64,000 nucleotides of DNA, from positions 1 through 64,000 of the forward strand of contig JABANP010000256.1 in assembly GCA_013115135.1 (NCBI GenBank), in the 5' to 3' direction. This document shows, in pieces, positions 38,802-49,812 of this stretch. Position numbers and translations under genes: made by a program. Numbering within the stretch: position 1 is the stretch's first letter; every line of letters starts with the position of its first letter. The stretch comes from Perkinsus olseni. Lineage: Eukaryota; Perkinsozoa; Perkinsida; Perkinsidae. The notes beneath the pieces are model-generated. The model ran no database searches. It was not told where the DNA came from and worked only from the letters and a program-made list of their open reading frames with translations.

Positions 38802-39127
38802 CTAAACACAGTAACAACATGACGTCCTCAAAACTTCGGTAGGTCTAGCAATTCCCTCCGCGACTCGATACCGCCCGTCGCACTACCGAAGGCAGCAACA
38901 GCAGCCGGTACAATCGCTCATCCCACGTACGGTCCTGTCACCCACCCGAGCTCATCGCAAAGACCCTGTGTATTACCTTTGGAGCGGGACGTTTCCACCT
39001 TGAGGGTCTGGAGGCCTATCGACCGTGCAAATCGATCGATTCGCCGAAAGAGCTACCATCGTTGGGGAATTGCAAGATTAGCAAGTGACACATATTTCGT
39101 CATCAGCCACCCCTTCATGAAGTAACG
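38802..39127. other. intergenic, divergent promoter of eL34 and the Gln-rich gene
   Basis: About 320 bp between divergent start codons. No exon seen. A pyrimidine- and purine-mixed stretch of no clear pattern; no TATA box recognised with confidence. Confidence 0.4.
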
Positions 39128-41561
39128 ATGAGTTCTCTCAGTAAGAGATCCCGTGCCCTCCGGGATATTCGTGGAGATTGGTCGAGCTTTGAGGATGTGA
39201 GACACGTAAATAGCACGGAGTTGAGGACTCTTTGCTTCCTCTAGGCGTACCCCCAGCCCGGTGCAGAGCTAGTAGGAGTAGTCAAGGCCCTTTTACCAGA
39301 GTATTCTCTAAGGGTTATCCATAGGTGAGCGGCACCCCGCCTGTCTGAGGCTGTATTAAAGCTCTGGACTAGTTGGAAGCACGGTAGTGATAGGTATATA
39401 CACAGCCGTACTGCGGAACAAAGAGCTACTCTGGCATTACAGCTCAAACCTATCTTGCATACCCTCAACAACCCCAGGCAGGATGGAGGTCAGTTCCCTG
39501 CACACACGCCGTTCACCCACCACCCTCCTCTACAGACCATCCCCCTACGTCTGTTGCTAATCGAGCCGCTACCTGTCTGAGTCACTCTACTAACACTTCA
39601 TCAACCTTTGGTATATTGAAAAGGTCCCTCAGCGAGCTAGGCATACCAGCAGACCATATAACATCTAATACCTATTCCCTGGCCTACAAGAGCCTCATGG
39701 ATCGGGCCATGTTCGCCTCGACAGAGTAGCCCTACTCTTGATCATCCATATTCAGCAAACACCATGCTAGATACCAGAAGCTGGGACGTGGGGTGGCAGT
39801 AGTTGACGGCGGCGGAGGTCCCTGTGCCATGTCGGACGTGGGGAAGCCCAGTAACAGTGCTCTTACGGTAAGGAGCTGTAGCATGTAGCATGACATGGTC
39901 ACACAACAGGTTATAGGAGGGACTGGGGCAACAGCTCAGCAGAGGGCTCGAGAATGTCGGAAACTCATACCGTCAGTAGTACTATTGGACCTACGAAGAG
40001 GATTGAGGTTATACAAACTGCGCGGCGGCGGCGGCGGCAAGAGCTTCGTTCACTGTTGTAGATGGGTGGAGGCCTCCGAGCGGACTCTGGCCTCGGACTA
40101 CATGACTGGTTCGGGTAGCCGACATGATGTAGTAGTAGAGGCGATTAAACCGAGACTACCGTATCCAATGGCCAGCTGTGTAAGTTGAACTCATAGCGAG
40201 TACGAGGCCAACCGGCAGCCATATAGGTACCCAAGCTGGAGCCCCAGCTGTGGGGTAATGAGGAACGGTTGGGCAAGTTGATGGCATTGAGACAGCTAGA
40301 TCGAGAGATGGCCATGGACCCAGGTCCTGCCCTTTTTCTTACTCCCTGAGGTGTTGAGGCATCCCTATAGGTAGAGTGTGGCCTATGGACATCAAGCGTA
40401 GGGAAGAGATTGAGGACTTGGAGAATAAGCTGGAACAGCTCGGGGAAGAGACTAAGGAAATAAGGACTGTAGCATCAGCAACAGCAGCAGCAGGAGCAGG
40501 AGTGACGTGCATATCAAGTGGTACTAGATTCGGGTACCGAAGAAGTTCAATCCAGAGTTAGAGGGTCATGATCCAGGGATGGAGTATGCCCTAACAGGCT
40601 CTAACATGCATCCCTCGAGGTAGTAGTCTGATGATCATCCTGCATGCTACGTTCCAGACATTGCTGCATTCACCAGTCAGTGGAAGTCATCGTACGCCAC
40701 CGCCTCCTCACCTGATTTACTCTATGCTTACGATAAGAAGTCTGCCGAGCGGCGTCTAGTGCCCGCCAGGAAGTTCTCTAAAGTAGTGTTAGACGCGCCT
40801 GCGCTTGCCCCTCATGACCTCTATTCAGCACACCAAGCGACGGGAAGAGCGCAGGATTTACGACTACAGTCTATCTGCAGCAGCTGTAATACATCATTGT
40901 TATACTACCTGTATGCTGCTGCTGCCTGCACTGCTGTAGTAGGTACTGCCAGAGCCTAGCAGGTCAGTGCTGAATGGTTGGGACGAAGCCTCGAGTGTAG
41001 TAACTAGGAAATGGAACAGCTAATAATGTCATGCTCATCGTGCTCCGAGGATCGAGGGATCCTCGATCATCATCCTCATCGTCAAGTTGTGGTACTGAGA
41101 ATACTGTCTTGAGTTTGGTGTGAGTGGGCAGTGGGATGGCTAAGATTCGGGAATTAGTGGTTACGGCTGGTGGTGAGATGGACCCTTCCCGGGCAGCCCA
41201 ATATGCAGCCCAGCAACAACAGGTAGTACGGGCTGTCACGACCTCTACATTGTGTGTCGTATTCACAATTCTCTACAACAACCAAGGAATCCTCTGACTC
41301 GATCTGGGAAGGGGCCCATCACTGTCTTTCAGGCTGCACGTATGGTAGCAGCAGCCCAACAGCAGCAACAGCAGCAACAGCAACAACAGCAGCAGCAGCA
41401 AGCGGCGTTGATGGCAGCCAATAAATCACGATTGGCCGCCATACTACAACAGGCTACATCTGGGGGGCAGCCTTTGACTGCTGCGCAGATGCAAGGGTAA
41501 CCAACCCAACGCTCACAGACGATGAGAGACGACCTATCACAGGCTCATTGCCAGAGTACAG

Positions 41562-41625
<64 letters not shown>

Positions 41626-44245
41626 GGCAGCAGCATCAGACCATGCAGGGTGCGCAGCCTAGTGGTCATCTGCCTGCTGCTGGGGCTGCTGCCTTACTCG
41701 CTGCCCAACACCAACGGCAGCAGGCTATGGCGGCCAAGGGCACAGTACTACCACATCATCGCCGTAGCTAGGGACACGTACCTTTAGGGGGGAGCCTCCT
41801 TACTGGAACAACATGCCAGGGCCCAGGCGTCGAGGATGGCTCAGCAGCAGGCGCAACAGAAGGTCTGATACACGAGGACCCCCCCCCATCCCCTCACTCT
41901 CGGTTCCTATCAGGTATTATTACAACAACAGCAGCAAAGGGCCGCTAGCATAGCTGCTGCAAGGAATCATGAGACTACTCAGGCTCAGGTAGGAGGACCA
42001 CACTAAAGGTCTGCAGCATACAGTACACTAGGGCCGCTCTTAGATGGAGCTACAGGCCCTCCGAGGCAAGATCCAGCAGGCTCATTCCTCCTACACACAG
42101 GCCGTCAAAAAGTAATACTGTGTTGGTTCGGACTGATTCTGACTGTGGGTGTATTTTCTCAGGAGGGAACAGGCTAAGGCGCAGATAGACTCATACGAGG
42201 CAGAGGCCAGCAGTCTACACACTAAGGCAAGGTCCATACTATCGACTTATTCTTGGTATGTAGATTATGGTGGTGTAGATTATGGAAGATCCTAGGATGA
42301 AACAAGATACTGAGACACGTAACCTATTCCTCAAGCAATGCATGGATCGTATACAGAAGATGAAAGAGTATAGGAACCAATATACTGCCCTTATGGTAAT
42401 ATCACTGTGGGAGGAGGTAGAGGAGGAAGCTGCTCCCTCAGGAACAAGCCGAGAAGGAGTCTCAGATCTACCAGAAGCAGGTGGAGCAGATGAGTCAAGA
42501 GTTCAAGGCGAAGCAGGTGACGTTACTGAGGCTCGTCCAAGGCCAGCGGCAACAACAGCAACAAGCTGCAGTCACAGCGGCAACGCCAGGTGGTGCTGAG
42601 ACGCCAAGCCGAGGTACCCATGGTGGCTACTAATGTATGCCAACCTACTTCTTCTGTTAGTCACCCCCTCACCTTCTGCGATGTCAGTACCGGGGAGTGT
42701 TCCCTCGCCTGGCTCTGTAAGATGGGTGCCGACGCTCTCTCCTCCTGGGAGCATACTGATGATGACTCTCGTTGAGTCTCGTAGACATACCCTTCAGTGT
42801 ACGTCCCTTCAGATGCCGCGGCCTCCATCATCGGCTGCTGCTGCTGCTGCAGCTGTTCATCCTCCTGTACCGACTGCGGCTCAAAAGCAGGCTATGCAGC
42901 AAGGGTATCAAGTCATCGGTCAGGAGAACTCTGCCGCAACAACAGCAGCGATGGCTCGCCCTAAAACTAGGGCTGAGCAACAGGAGAGTATACGGCAGCT
43001 CCAGCAGGTTGGAAGGGGGCCACTCGCACTGAGGAGTGCCAGTTTATGGTGTATGAATAGGCCCGTGAGGCAGTGTATGTGCTCGAGTCCTTCGCAACTC
43101 TGGTCCTATCCCACGGTCACATGATAAAATTGAGTTATCGGAATCGATTGGAGGCTGAGCGTCTCCACTCCTGGGCTCGCTCTGTGCGCGATTTGGTCGA
43201 GGTAGTAGTAGACAGCTGTTGCTGGACGAAGTAGCTCACAATCCTGTGGTGGATTAGGGATTGGTGAGTAGCATGAACCTGGAATACTCCGGGAGGATGG
43301 TCACCAATGCAGAGCAATTGAGGTTCCTTAGTAGAAGCTCTAAAGGAAGAGGCAATGAAGGAGGTGCGAGGGCAGGGAGGGTTACGGCAAGAACTCTTGG
43401 GATGCCATCATACTTGTAGTTGGTGACAATGAGAACCCGATATCCATCGATGACGAGAGGCTTGCTCGGCTGAAGACAGTTTTAACACAGGTAAATAGAC
43501 TTCTGGTAGTAGATGGCAGCGCAGCTGTTGATGAGTCAGGCCGTAGTGGTGTATAGCCGGTGTATGCGCAACTTTATGGAGAGGCCAGTCAATGCGGATA
43601 GTGGACTAGGGAATAACAACAACACTGATACCAACAACAACACTGATGGAAGAGAGAATGGTCGGCGGCACTGCTACTATAGACTCCTACTCATCACTAC
43701 ACCATAGGCCCTTCCCTTTACACAGTATGTTGTGCCCTTGGTGCTGCTTTGGGTGTTGCTCCTCCAAGCCTTGGAGAACTCAGTCGCGAGTCCAGCACCC
43801 TATACGAGCTTATCTCGGGTATTGCCGGCAGTGTTAACACTCGTTGCTACTAGCATGACTTGAGCAGGTACTGATACCTACATGGCCATGTATCGGCCAT
43901 TCAAGTGTATAAGTAGGGTGGTGGATGAACAGCAGTACATCAGCTTTACCTCCCTCACCGAGGAGTCCCTTCTAACTTTGCGTCAGTGAGTTCATCAATA
44001 CCTCTCCATCCTGGGATTGTCCGACTCCTGCACTCAGGATGTTTGGTGGCAGTAACAAGAGGAAGAGAGTCCCGACCGACAGTCACACAAGCAAAAGCAC
44101 ACCTACTGCGGGGACCGTGGCGGGTGATGGGGTTGTTGATATGGGCTGGTGGAGACCTACCCGGTGCCATACCCGTGCCCGGGCCAAACGGCGTCGTCGA
44201 GACATGGCATCGCCGACAACAATTTCGCCAGTTGCAACTTTATGA
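39128..44245 (+). CDS. long Gln-rich multi-exon gene, coactivator-like
   Basis: At least fifteen small exons on the plus strand. Start MSSLSKRSRALRDIRGDWSS at 39128. Next exons include GAELVGVVKALLPEYSLR, TAEQRATLALQLKPILHTLN, WGNEERLGKLMALRQLDREM and IKRREEIEDLENKLEQLGEE. Two exons hold polyglutamine tracts (15 Q at 41357-41401, 22 Q at 41559-41624), followed by Gln/Ala-rich helical exons (NLFLKQCMDRIQKMKEYRNQ) and, near 43.1 kb, AREAVYVLESFATLVLSHGH. The composition is like transcription coactivators or Mediator subunits, but no domain is recognised, so no function is claimed. It could be two genes; the 3' end (43.9-44.25 kb) is unresolved. Confidence 0.5.
41357..41401 (+). repeat. CAG/CAA tract coding for 15 Gln
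   Basis: Mixed CAG and CAA codons, in frame between Ala-rich flanks in an exon whose acceptor is TTTCAG at 41325-41330. Mixed codons suggest an old, selected tract and not a fresh slippage run. Confidence 0.85.
41559..41624 (+). repeat. CAG/CAA tract coding for 22 Gln
   Basis: Second polyglutamine tract of the same gene, in the next exon after an acceptor near 41541. Mixed CAG/CAA codons, followed by RQQHQ. Confidence 0.85.
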
Positions 44246-44726
44246 TGCTCACCACCGCTCATCGCCATCACCACGTGTTCCTTTTAGTACACAGCATTGA
44301 GTTGATAGTCAAGATGGAACTAGTGCCGACTAACTATGCGTGACTTAGCTACGTGATGCAGTTGTAGGATTCCCTGCTAGACATGTTATGGGTTGAGCGA
44401 AGGCTGTGGATTTATACTGTAGAATGCAACAAACAGAGACAGCTGTAGGGACCGGCCTCGAACTGTACCACAAGAGACACGTGCTTCCCAATACAAGCAG
44501 CTGATTCAACCACTTTTCGACATGACGTTACGGTTACTTTTTTATGCATTAATTCACTGTACAACTCAGAATGAATAAATCTGATAGAAACCTACGTGGG
44601 CTACATTCAAAATAATCTGTTATTAAAGGCAACAACTTAGTCCCATTGGGAGGATCGTCCACCTTGTCGGCTGCGACTGATCATCATTACACCAACAATC
44701 CATTGATAGGTATACCACTCCTCCAC

Positions 44727-46560
44727 TTACTCGTAACCACCTCCGCCACGCCAGCTGCTCCTGCCTCCACTACCACCACGCTGCCTATTATCGTACGAGG
44801 ATCCTCTGCCACCGCCGCCGCCGCCATCTTTACTCCAAGAGTTGTTATTATTATTCCAACTACTATTATCAGAGGAATTCTAAGGGATAGTAAAACGATG
44901 CCTCCTACAATATTTTGCTATCATTATTACCCTCCATGCTGTATTAGTATTACCACCCCACCTATCACTGTAGGAGTGCACCTATCATCCAACCTCAAGA
45001 TGCCTCTGGTAGTAGTACTGCGGACTAACCTGGCCGAAGTTGACAGCTTGAGCGTAGATCTCATCTTGTGACGGTAGAGGAGGGCCGCGAGAGCTGATAC
45101 CGACCTTCTCTACATGACGCCATTCAAAACCTGAAGAGGCTGCTCTCGAGGAATCATCACTAACAAGGGATGGCACGCCTACCAGAGGGTGCATTGGCAC
45201 CATCGTCTTGCGTGCCACTGCCCGGAATAGTCTTCACCGCTTCATCTGAGAGTACTAGCGTTATGGGAATGCGCCGTGCCGGTTTGATTGTTATTACCCA
45301 TAGCCCCTTCTTGACCCTGGTCGGCCTTGTCAAAGTCCTCAAGTGCCGCTTTAAGTTGATGAATTAAGTTATGACCAGCCAGATTCATATCTTTCTGACG
45401 GACCTCAGCAGCCTGCACTGGACGATCAGCAAGCGGAAGAAGAAGCTCGGCCTGTACGACCTGGATAACTCGAGAGAGCTGCTCGAACTTCTCCTGGAAC
45501 TTCCTCTTCTCATCCACTACTTTAGAGAGAGTCATGGCATACTCTTTCTCTAGACCTGCTACAACCTCAGGATCGGCGAATTTGGCTGCCTCTGTACAAA
45601 AAAAGAAATGCGGAGAAACCAAGAACCGCCGAGTTACCCTCTTGTCGCCTCTTCTCCCTCTCTTCTTTAGTCTCCTTGGTCTCCTTATTCTCCTCTTCGG
45701 CCACAGCAGCATCTCCATCATCCTTGCCCATAGTGCCTTTCCAGGCAGTACCTCCCCATTCCCTCTTGCTCTTATTCTTCCAATCATTCTCTCCCCACTT
45801 GCCGGTGGTCTTGTCCTCCTCCTTCTTGTTATCACCGTCCTCTTCACGCCAAGGCTTATCATCCTTTATTTCAACCCATCTGCCATTCTCATCTTTCTTC
45901 CACTTCTTCCCATCATCCTTCCAATTCTTCCATCCCTTCTCACCATTGTCACCGCGGCTCTTCCACCCACCACCACGTCCTCTCTCCCACTTGGATGAGC
46001 GGCCCCGCTTCCACCCGGACTCCTCATCACCGTTCCAGTCATTGCTCCCATGCCACTTGTCCTCACCCGACTCCTCGTTAGCAGCAGCAGAGTTATCCAA
46101 AGGAATGGCCGGTAGAATCTCAGAGGCCTCAACTTTCTCCTCAGTGCTCGGCTCGTCGTCTTCGTCACCTTCTTTCTCACCGGTCTCAGCAGCATGATGA
46201 GAGGCATGCTCCAAGATCGAGCCGTCCTGAGCGTCCCCATGGACGGAGGCAGCCGGCTCAGCATCAGTGTTGGCGGAAGGTGAGGGGGTGTCGACATGGG
46301 TGCTCGATTCACCAGGGCTGCCGCTACTGGAAATCACATTTACCTTCTCCGGACTGAAAGAGACAACCATCGGGTAGTCCTTGATGTAGTCAGCAGCACT
46401 CACGTCTTGGCCAGAGGCTCTTCCTCCTGTACCAAAGCCTTATCGTTGTTGGGGGTGGTTAAGGCAACAGCGGCAGCAGCAGCCGTAAGCTGCACTTCTT
46501 TCAAGCCTCCATCAGCATCGTCTACCTGCCCAGCAATAATGGTACAATCTTCTAGGTCGC
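44727..46560 (-). CDS. Trp/Lys-rich, RGG-tailed probable RNA-binding protein
   Basis: Multi-exon minus-strand gene. An exon near 46410-46550 (QVDDADGGLKEVQLTAAAAA) joins the large exon (45600-46355) across a 50-nt intron (46356-46405). That exon is acidic first, then has repeated Trp with Lys/Gly (GWKRGRSSKWERGRGGGWKS, then GWKNWKDDGKKWKK). Next is a helical exon (EYAMTLSKVVDEKRKFQEKF) at about 45.25-45.59 kb, an exon with FEWRHVEKVGISSRGPPLP at 45.1 kb, and a last exon rich in Asn and Gly (SWSKDGGGGGGRGSSYDN, then RQRGGSGGRSSWRGGGG) ending at the TAA 44727-44729. RGG tails usually bind RNA. No folded RNA-binding domain was recognised. The first exon is not fixed. Confidence 0.55.
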
Positions 46561-46749
46561 CAGTATTACCCCCACCCTGTCTGACTCAAGCACCGCCATA
46601 CCGGACACAACCTCAGCTGACATCGAGGAACACGCACCACAAGCAACTGCAAACGGAGAACGTTACTGCAAACGACAAGACGACGACGACGACGATGTGG
46701 AGGAGGACGCAAAATGAGTCGATGCAACGAGCGCTCGCCCTGATAATCG

Positions 46750-47307
46750 ATGCAACTCGACTCGGTTGTCTCCTCATCTTCACCAATGTCCGACTCCAAA
46801 GAGAGCCTATCACGATCAGAAGATGGCAGAGCACTCCAAACGAATGCTCAGAATGTGCCACCTTTGAACGTACCTCCCTGCGGTACTGCCGATTCACAGC
46901 AGCCTTTACGGCTTCCTTCGCAGTCTACCGCCTTCCAAGCAGCAGCACGCACGAGAGCCTTCTCCGCGGGTAGCAGGTCCGAGGACGTCGACTCCTTGGT
47001 CTACTCTAACGTCAGTTCTACTACCTATAGATTGAGGACTGATGGCAATGATAACAGCAGTAGATGTGCATCAGCATATAGCCGTACGTCGGCAGACTCC
47101 CTTAGAGTCCATCCTGCATTATCACCTAGCCCTCCCACCAGCCCTATTAACGATGTTGCAACGCCCAAAGAAGCGGACCATACTATGAGCTGTGATTATG
47201 ATGATGGGGAGGAGGAGGAGGACGGTGGGGACTCGACGATGAAGTGTCGTTCTATGAGTGGCTCTTCCCAGAAGCGAACTACCAAGTGTAATTGTGTTGT
47301 GATGTAA
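46750..47307 (+). CDS. Ser-rich protein with C-terminal CaaX box
   Basis: ATG at 46750, 185 residues, mostly Ser/Thr/Pro-rich and probably disordered, with an acidic run (DDGEEEEDGGD) before the end. The final residues are SSQKRTTKCNCVVM: a basic patch, one extra Cys and a CVVM CaaX box, the signal for prenylation (farnesyl by the Met rule) and membrane anchoring, with the extra Cys open to palmitoylation. No GTPase motif is present, so it is not a Ras-type protein. An upstream exon cannot be excluded. It overlaps the undefined 5' region of the minus-strand gene by chance or by shared promoter. Confidence 0.55.
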   Translation: MQLDSVVSSSSPMSDSKESLSRSEDGRALQTNAQNVPPLNVPPCGTADSQQPLRLPSQSTAFQAAARTRAFSAGSRSEDVDSLVYSNVSSTTYRLRTDGNDNSSRCASAYSRTSADSLRVHPALSPSPPTSPINDVATPKEADHTMSCDYDDGEEEEDGGDSTMKCRSMSGSSQKRTTKCNCVVM

Positions 47308-47477
47308 CGGCCCTTCCTGCTTGGACCCCTTGTTTGTTGCACCTTCTGTATAATACCAATGCTCTTACCATTCTTGTATCTTTCACCACATCTCTTTGTC
47401 GAGTTCCTCTCCCACCCCTCCTCACCATGTGCCTTTAGCTTGTCTGTTTATTCGGCTTCCAATTCTCCGATCGAATC

Positions 47478-48155
47478 ATGACTGTCGATGGACCGAGCGC
47501 TGTTAACGTGTCCGAGAAGGGAACCGTGCCGCCGCGCGGCATCCCCTTGAGGAAGCAAGTCAGGTGGTGTGAGACTAGGTTTGCCGAGAATGCCAGAAAG
47601 TCCGCTACTGACTTGACCCTTCCTGACCGAGAGAGGGCGATGGTAGTAACGGAAGATTTCAAGAGATTACGCTCGTTGGTTGGGCCCAGGGGATTCCGCT
47701 GTCGTCGGGACTGGCTTGTTGCCCTTTCAGTATTGCTGCGAGTACGGTGGGTTCCTTTTGAGCGGGTACGGCGTCCATGCCAGTGTCAAGGAAGCTTTGA
47801 AATGGTTGTAATACCCGGGGTGCTCTGGAAGACGGCCGATTCATGAGTTTTGTAATGCAGGAGAATCGCGACGGGCCTCGGTGACCCCGAGGCTGCGGCT
47901 TTAGTGCAGACCTTCAGCTGCTACGACGATTTAGATCCTGAGTCTGATTCTGAATCGACAACTTCTAGTAGTGGTTCGGATGATGATGATGATGATGATG
48001 ATAGCAGTAGTAGTAGCAGTAGTTCCGAGACGGATCTCGGGAAGCTCGATGAAGATGATGATCTGCACAATGCCGATAGCTATGCTTCAAGCAGCAGTAC
48101 TAACGGGATCATACGGTTTAATGAGACGGGTATCTACTGTGGTGCTCGCTGCTGA
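47478..48155 (+). CDS. acidic-tailed protein of unknown function, 189 aa
   Basis: Three exons (47478-47678, 47731-47804, 47861-48155) join cleanly over introns of 52 and 56 nt. The first two thirds are folded-looking: VRWCETRFAENARKSATDL, then EYGGFLLSGYGVHASVKEAL and RIATGLGDPEAAALVQTF. Then comes a low-complexity tail with eight Asp and eight Ser in runs, coded by GAT and AGT/AGC repeats (47965-48020), and a final Cys. The clean three-exon join makes a real gene likely. No family recognised. Confidence 0.7.
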
Positions 48156-48820
48156 TCGCTTGTGGGAACGTCAGCTTCAATTTCCTTCATGTATAGCATT
48201 CGACTGGTCGGTTCGGATAGCAGTCATGATACCTGTGGTATCTCGGACTGTCGCTTTGATATTCATCTCGTTTCAGGCACAGACTGTCTTTGCGGATCCC
48301 CGTAGACGGGTGATTACATTCCGCCGTAGCTATAAGATATTATTGCCGTCGAGACTGTAGTACAGTAGAAGTCCTATTTCACTCGTTGTTAACGACTCGG
48401 CGATCGTCAGCAGTATTATTATCCGCCGTTCTGATGCGTCCCGTGTCGTGTTAACCAACAAATTCTCAAGGGGAGTGTCTCGCATAGTCCGGTCGAACCA
48501 TTTTGCGGGCTTTCAGTTATAATCATAACAGTTTCATAGTTTTAAGGCAATGGCGGCGGCTCAATCGCTCAATCTCATGTCATATCAGCTGCTACGCGCT
48601 AATTATTGGGCGCGGCATGAGCTCTATCGGCTAACATGGGTAGTAATAGGAGGTATAGGGATCGGTCGCTACTAGGACCAACACGTTTCCTGTGTGAACC
48701 TTGCGGCCGAGTGAGGATAGAAAACTCTTCAGTGAACTGCCCGAAGACGGTACATGATTGTTGCTGAGCGAGCGCTGGCCTACGCTGCTCAGTTGTCACT
48801 AAGAGTGCCCTCAGACTATG
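48156..48820. other. intergenic, nothing recognised
   Basis: AT-richer than its surroundings. Open frames at 48599-48799 (minus) have no support from splice joins or family resemblance. Confidence 0.4.
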
Positions 48821-49177
48821 CTACGTCAAAATCGGCGGCAGTCTCTGCTGCCATTTGATGACTTCATGGGCGGTGCGACGCATGCTTATCGTTTCATGTA
48901 GTATCTTCCTGCCGTGAGTGATATCCATAGGGCGTGTGTTCAGCCACGACCAAATCCTCCAAAGCGGGTTAGACTCGAGAGGAAGGTACTGGTCGCAGTC
49001 CAGCCAAGCCTTGAAGGAAGTTTTATCCAGTAGCAACTCATTGCATCTGATTGGCGTGCATCTCATGTCGCTATCAGACCAGCTATTCCAAACCTTGGCC
49101 GACGCGGCCGATTCTTCGAAGCACGATGGGTTCCTCATGGACCAGCATTCTGAGCTCAAGGATATCGAAGCATACAT
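48821..49177 (-). CDS. possible exon(s) of an unrecognised gene
   Basis: A minus-strand frame open from 49273; the first ATG is at 49177. The protein is Trp-rich (FKAWLDCDQYLPLESNPLWR, then IWSWLNTRPMDI) and reads like a natural sequence. A further minus-strand open frame at 49320-49535 (VMQYEIFDPDRECHIGRSGS) could be an upstream exon. An overlapping plus-strand frame exists and is less protein-like. No family recognised. Confidence 0.35.
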   Translation of the reverse strand: MYASISLSSECWSMRNPSCFEESAASAKVWNSWSDSDMRCTPIRCNELLLDKTSFKAWLDCDQYLPLESNPLWRIWSWLNTRPMDITHGRKILHETISMRRTAHEVIKWQQRLPPILT

Positions 49178-49812
49178 GTGCGTTGGGTGGTCTCGAAGAT
49201 CGCCATCGAACGGTGATCGGCATAGAGCGTACTCACGTATTCGTATTCTAAGATATTGACGATGAGGGTTCACTAGCGATCGGTGTCTATTCTCGGCTCA
49301 TCGTCACTTTCCAACATTCTCAGGTACGGCCTGAACTTGCCTGACCGTTTCCCCCGTCGCTTAAAGAGTGACCGGCGGCCAGATGAAGATACCGATCTAG
49401 TGCTGCGAGAGGATGCGTACTAACTCGGCTTGACTTATCCGTCCAATCGACACCTCCCTCAGAGTTGACGCTGCCAGACCTACCGATGTGACACTCACGG
49501 TCGGGGTCAAATATCTCATATTGCATGACAGCCAACGAGGCCTCAAGCGGCGAGTCGATACTATGGTACGCAACATCATTTCTATTATAATCATGCAGGT
49601 GTGGTTAACTTCAGGTGTTCAGAGCTCCGTGGAACGATCGGGACGGTGTGGGAGCCTGGACCGTAGTCGAAATTTGTTAAAGCCATTGTACTATACTTCG
49701 CGGTTATTCAATGCTTACTGTATTAATTCTGTAGCATCCTCGTCGTTGAGTTGGAACGCAGTCATTGTAGTGGTACTTGCAATAACAAAAAGCAGTTGTT
49801 GATTGGATAAAA

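Noticed and set aside
40690..40850. Possible CDC20/CDH1 fragment, residues RKFSKVVLDAP
   Set aside because: Resembles the KVLDAP block before the CDC20 propeller, but the DDFYLNLVDW continuation is missing and no WD repeats follow in this gene.
45534..46197. Plus-strand Ser/Pro/Leu-rich frames opposite the Trp/Lys-rich gene
   Set aside because: Mirror image of Lys/Glu/Gly codons on the minus strand; no splice structure supports them.
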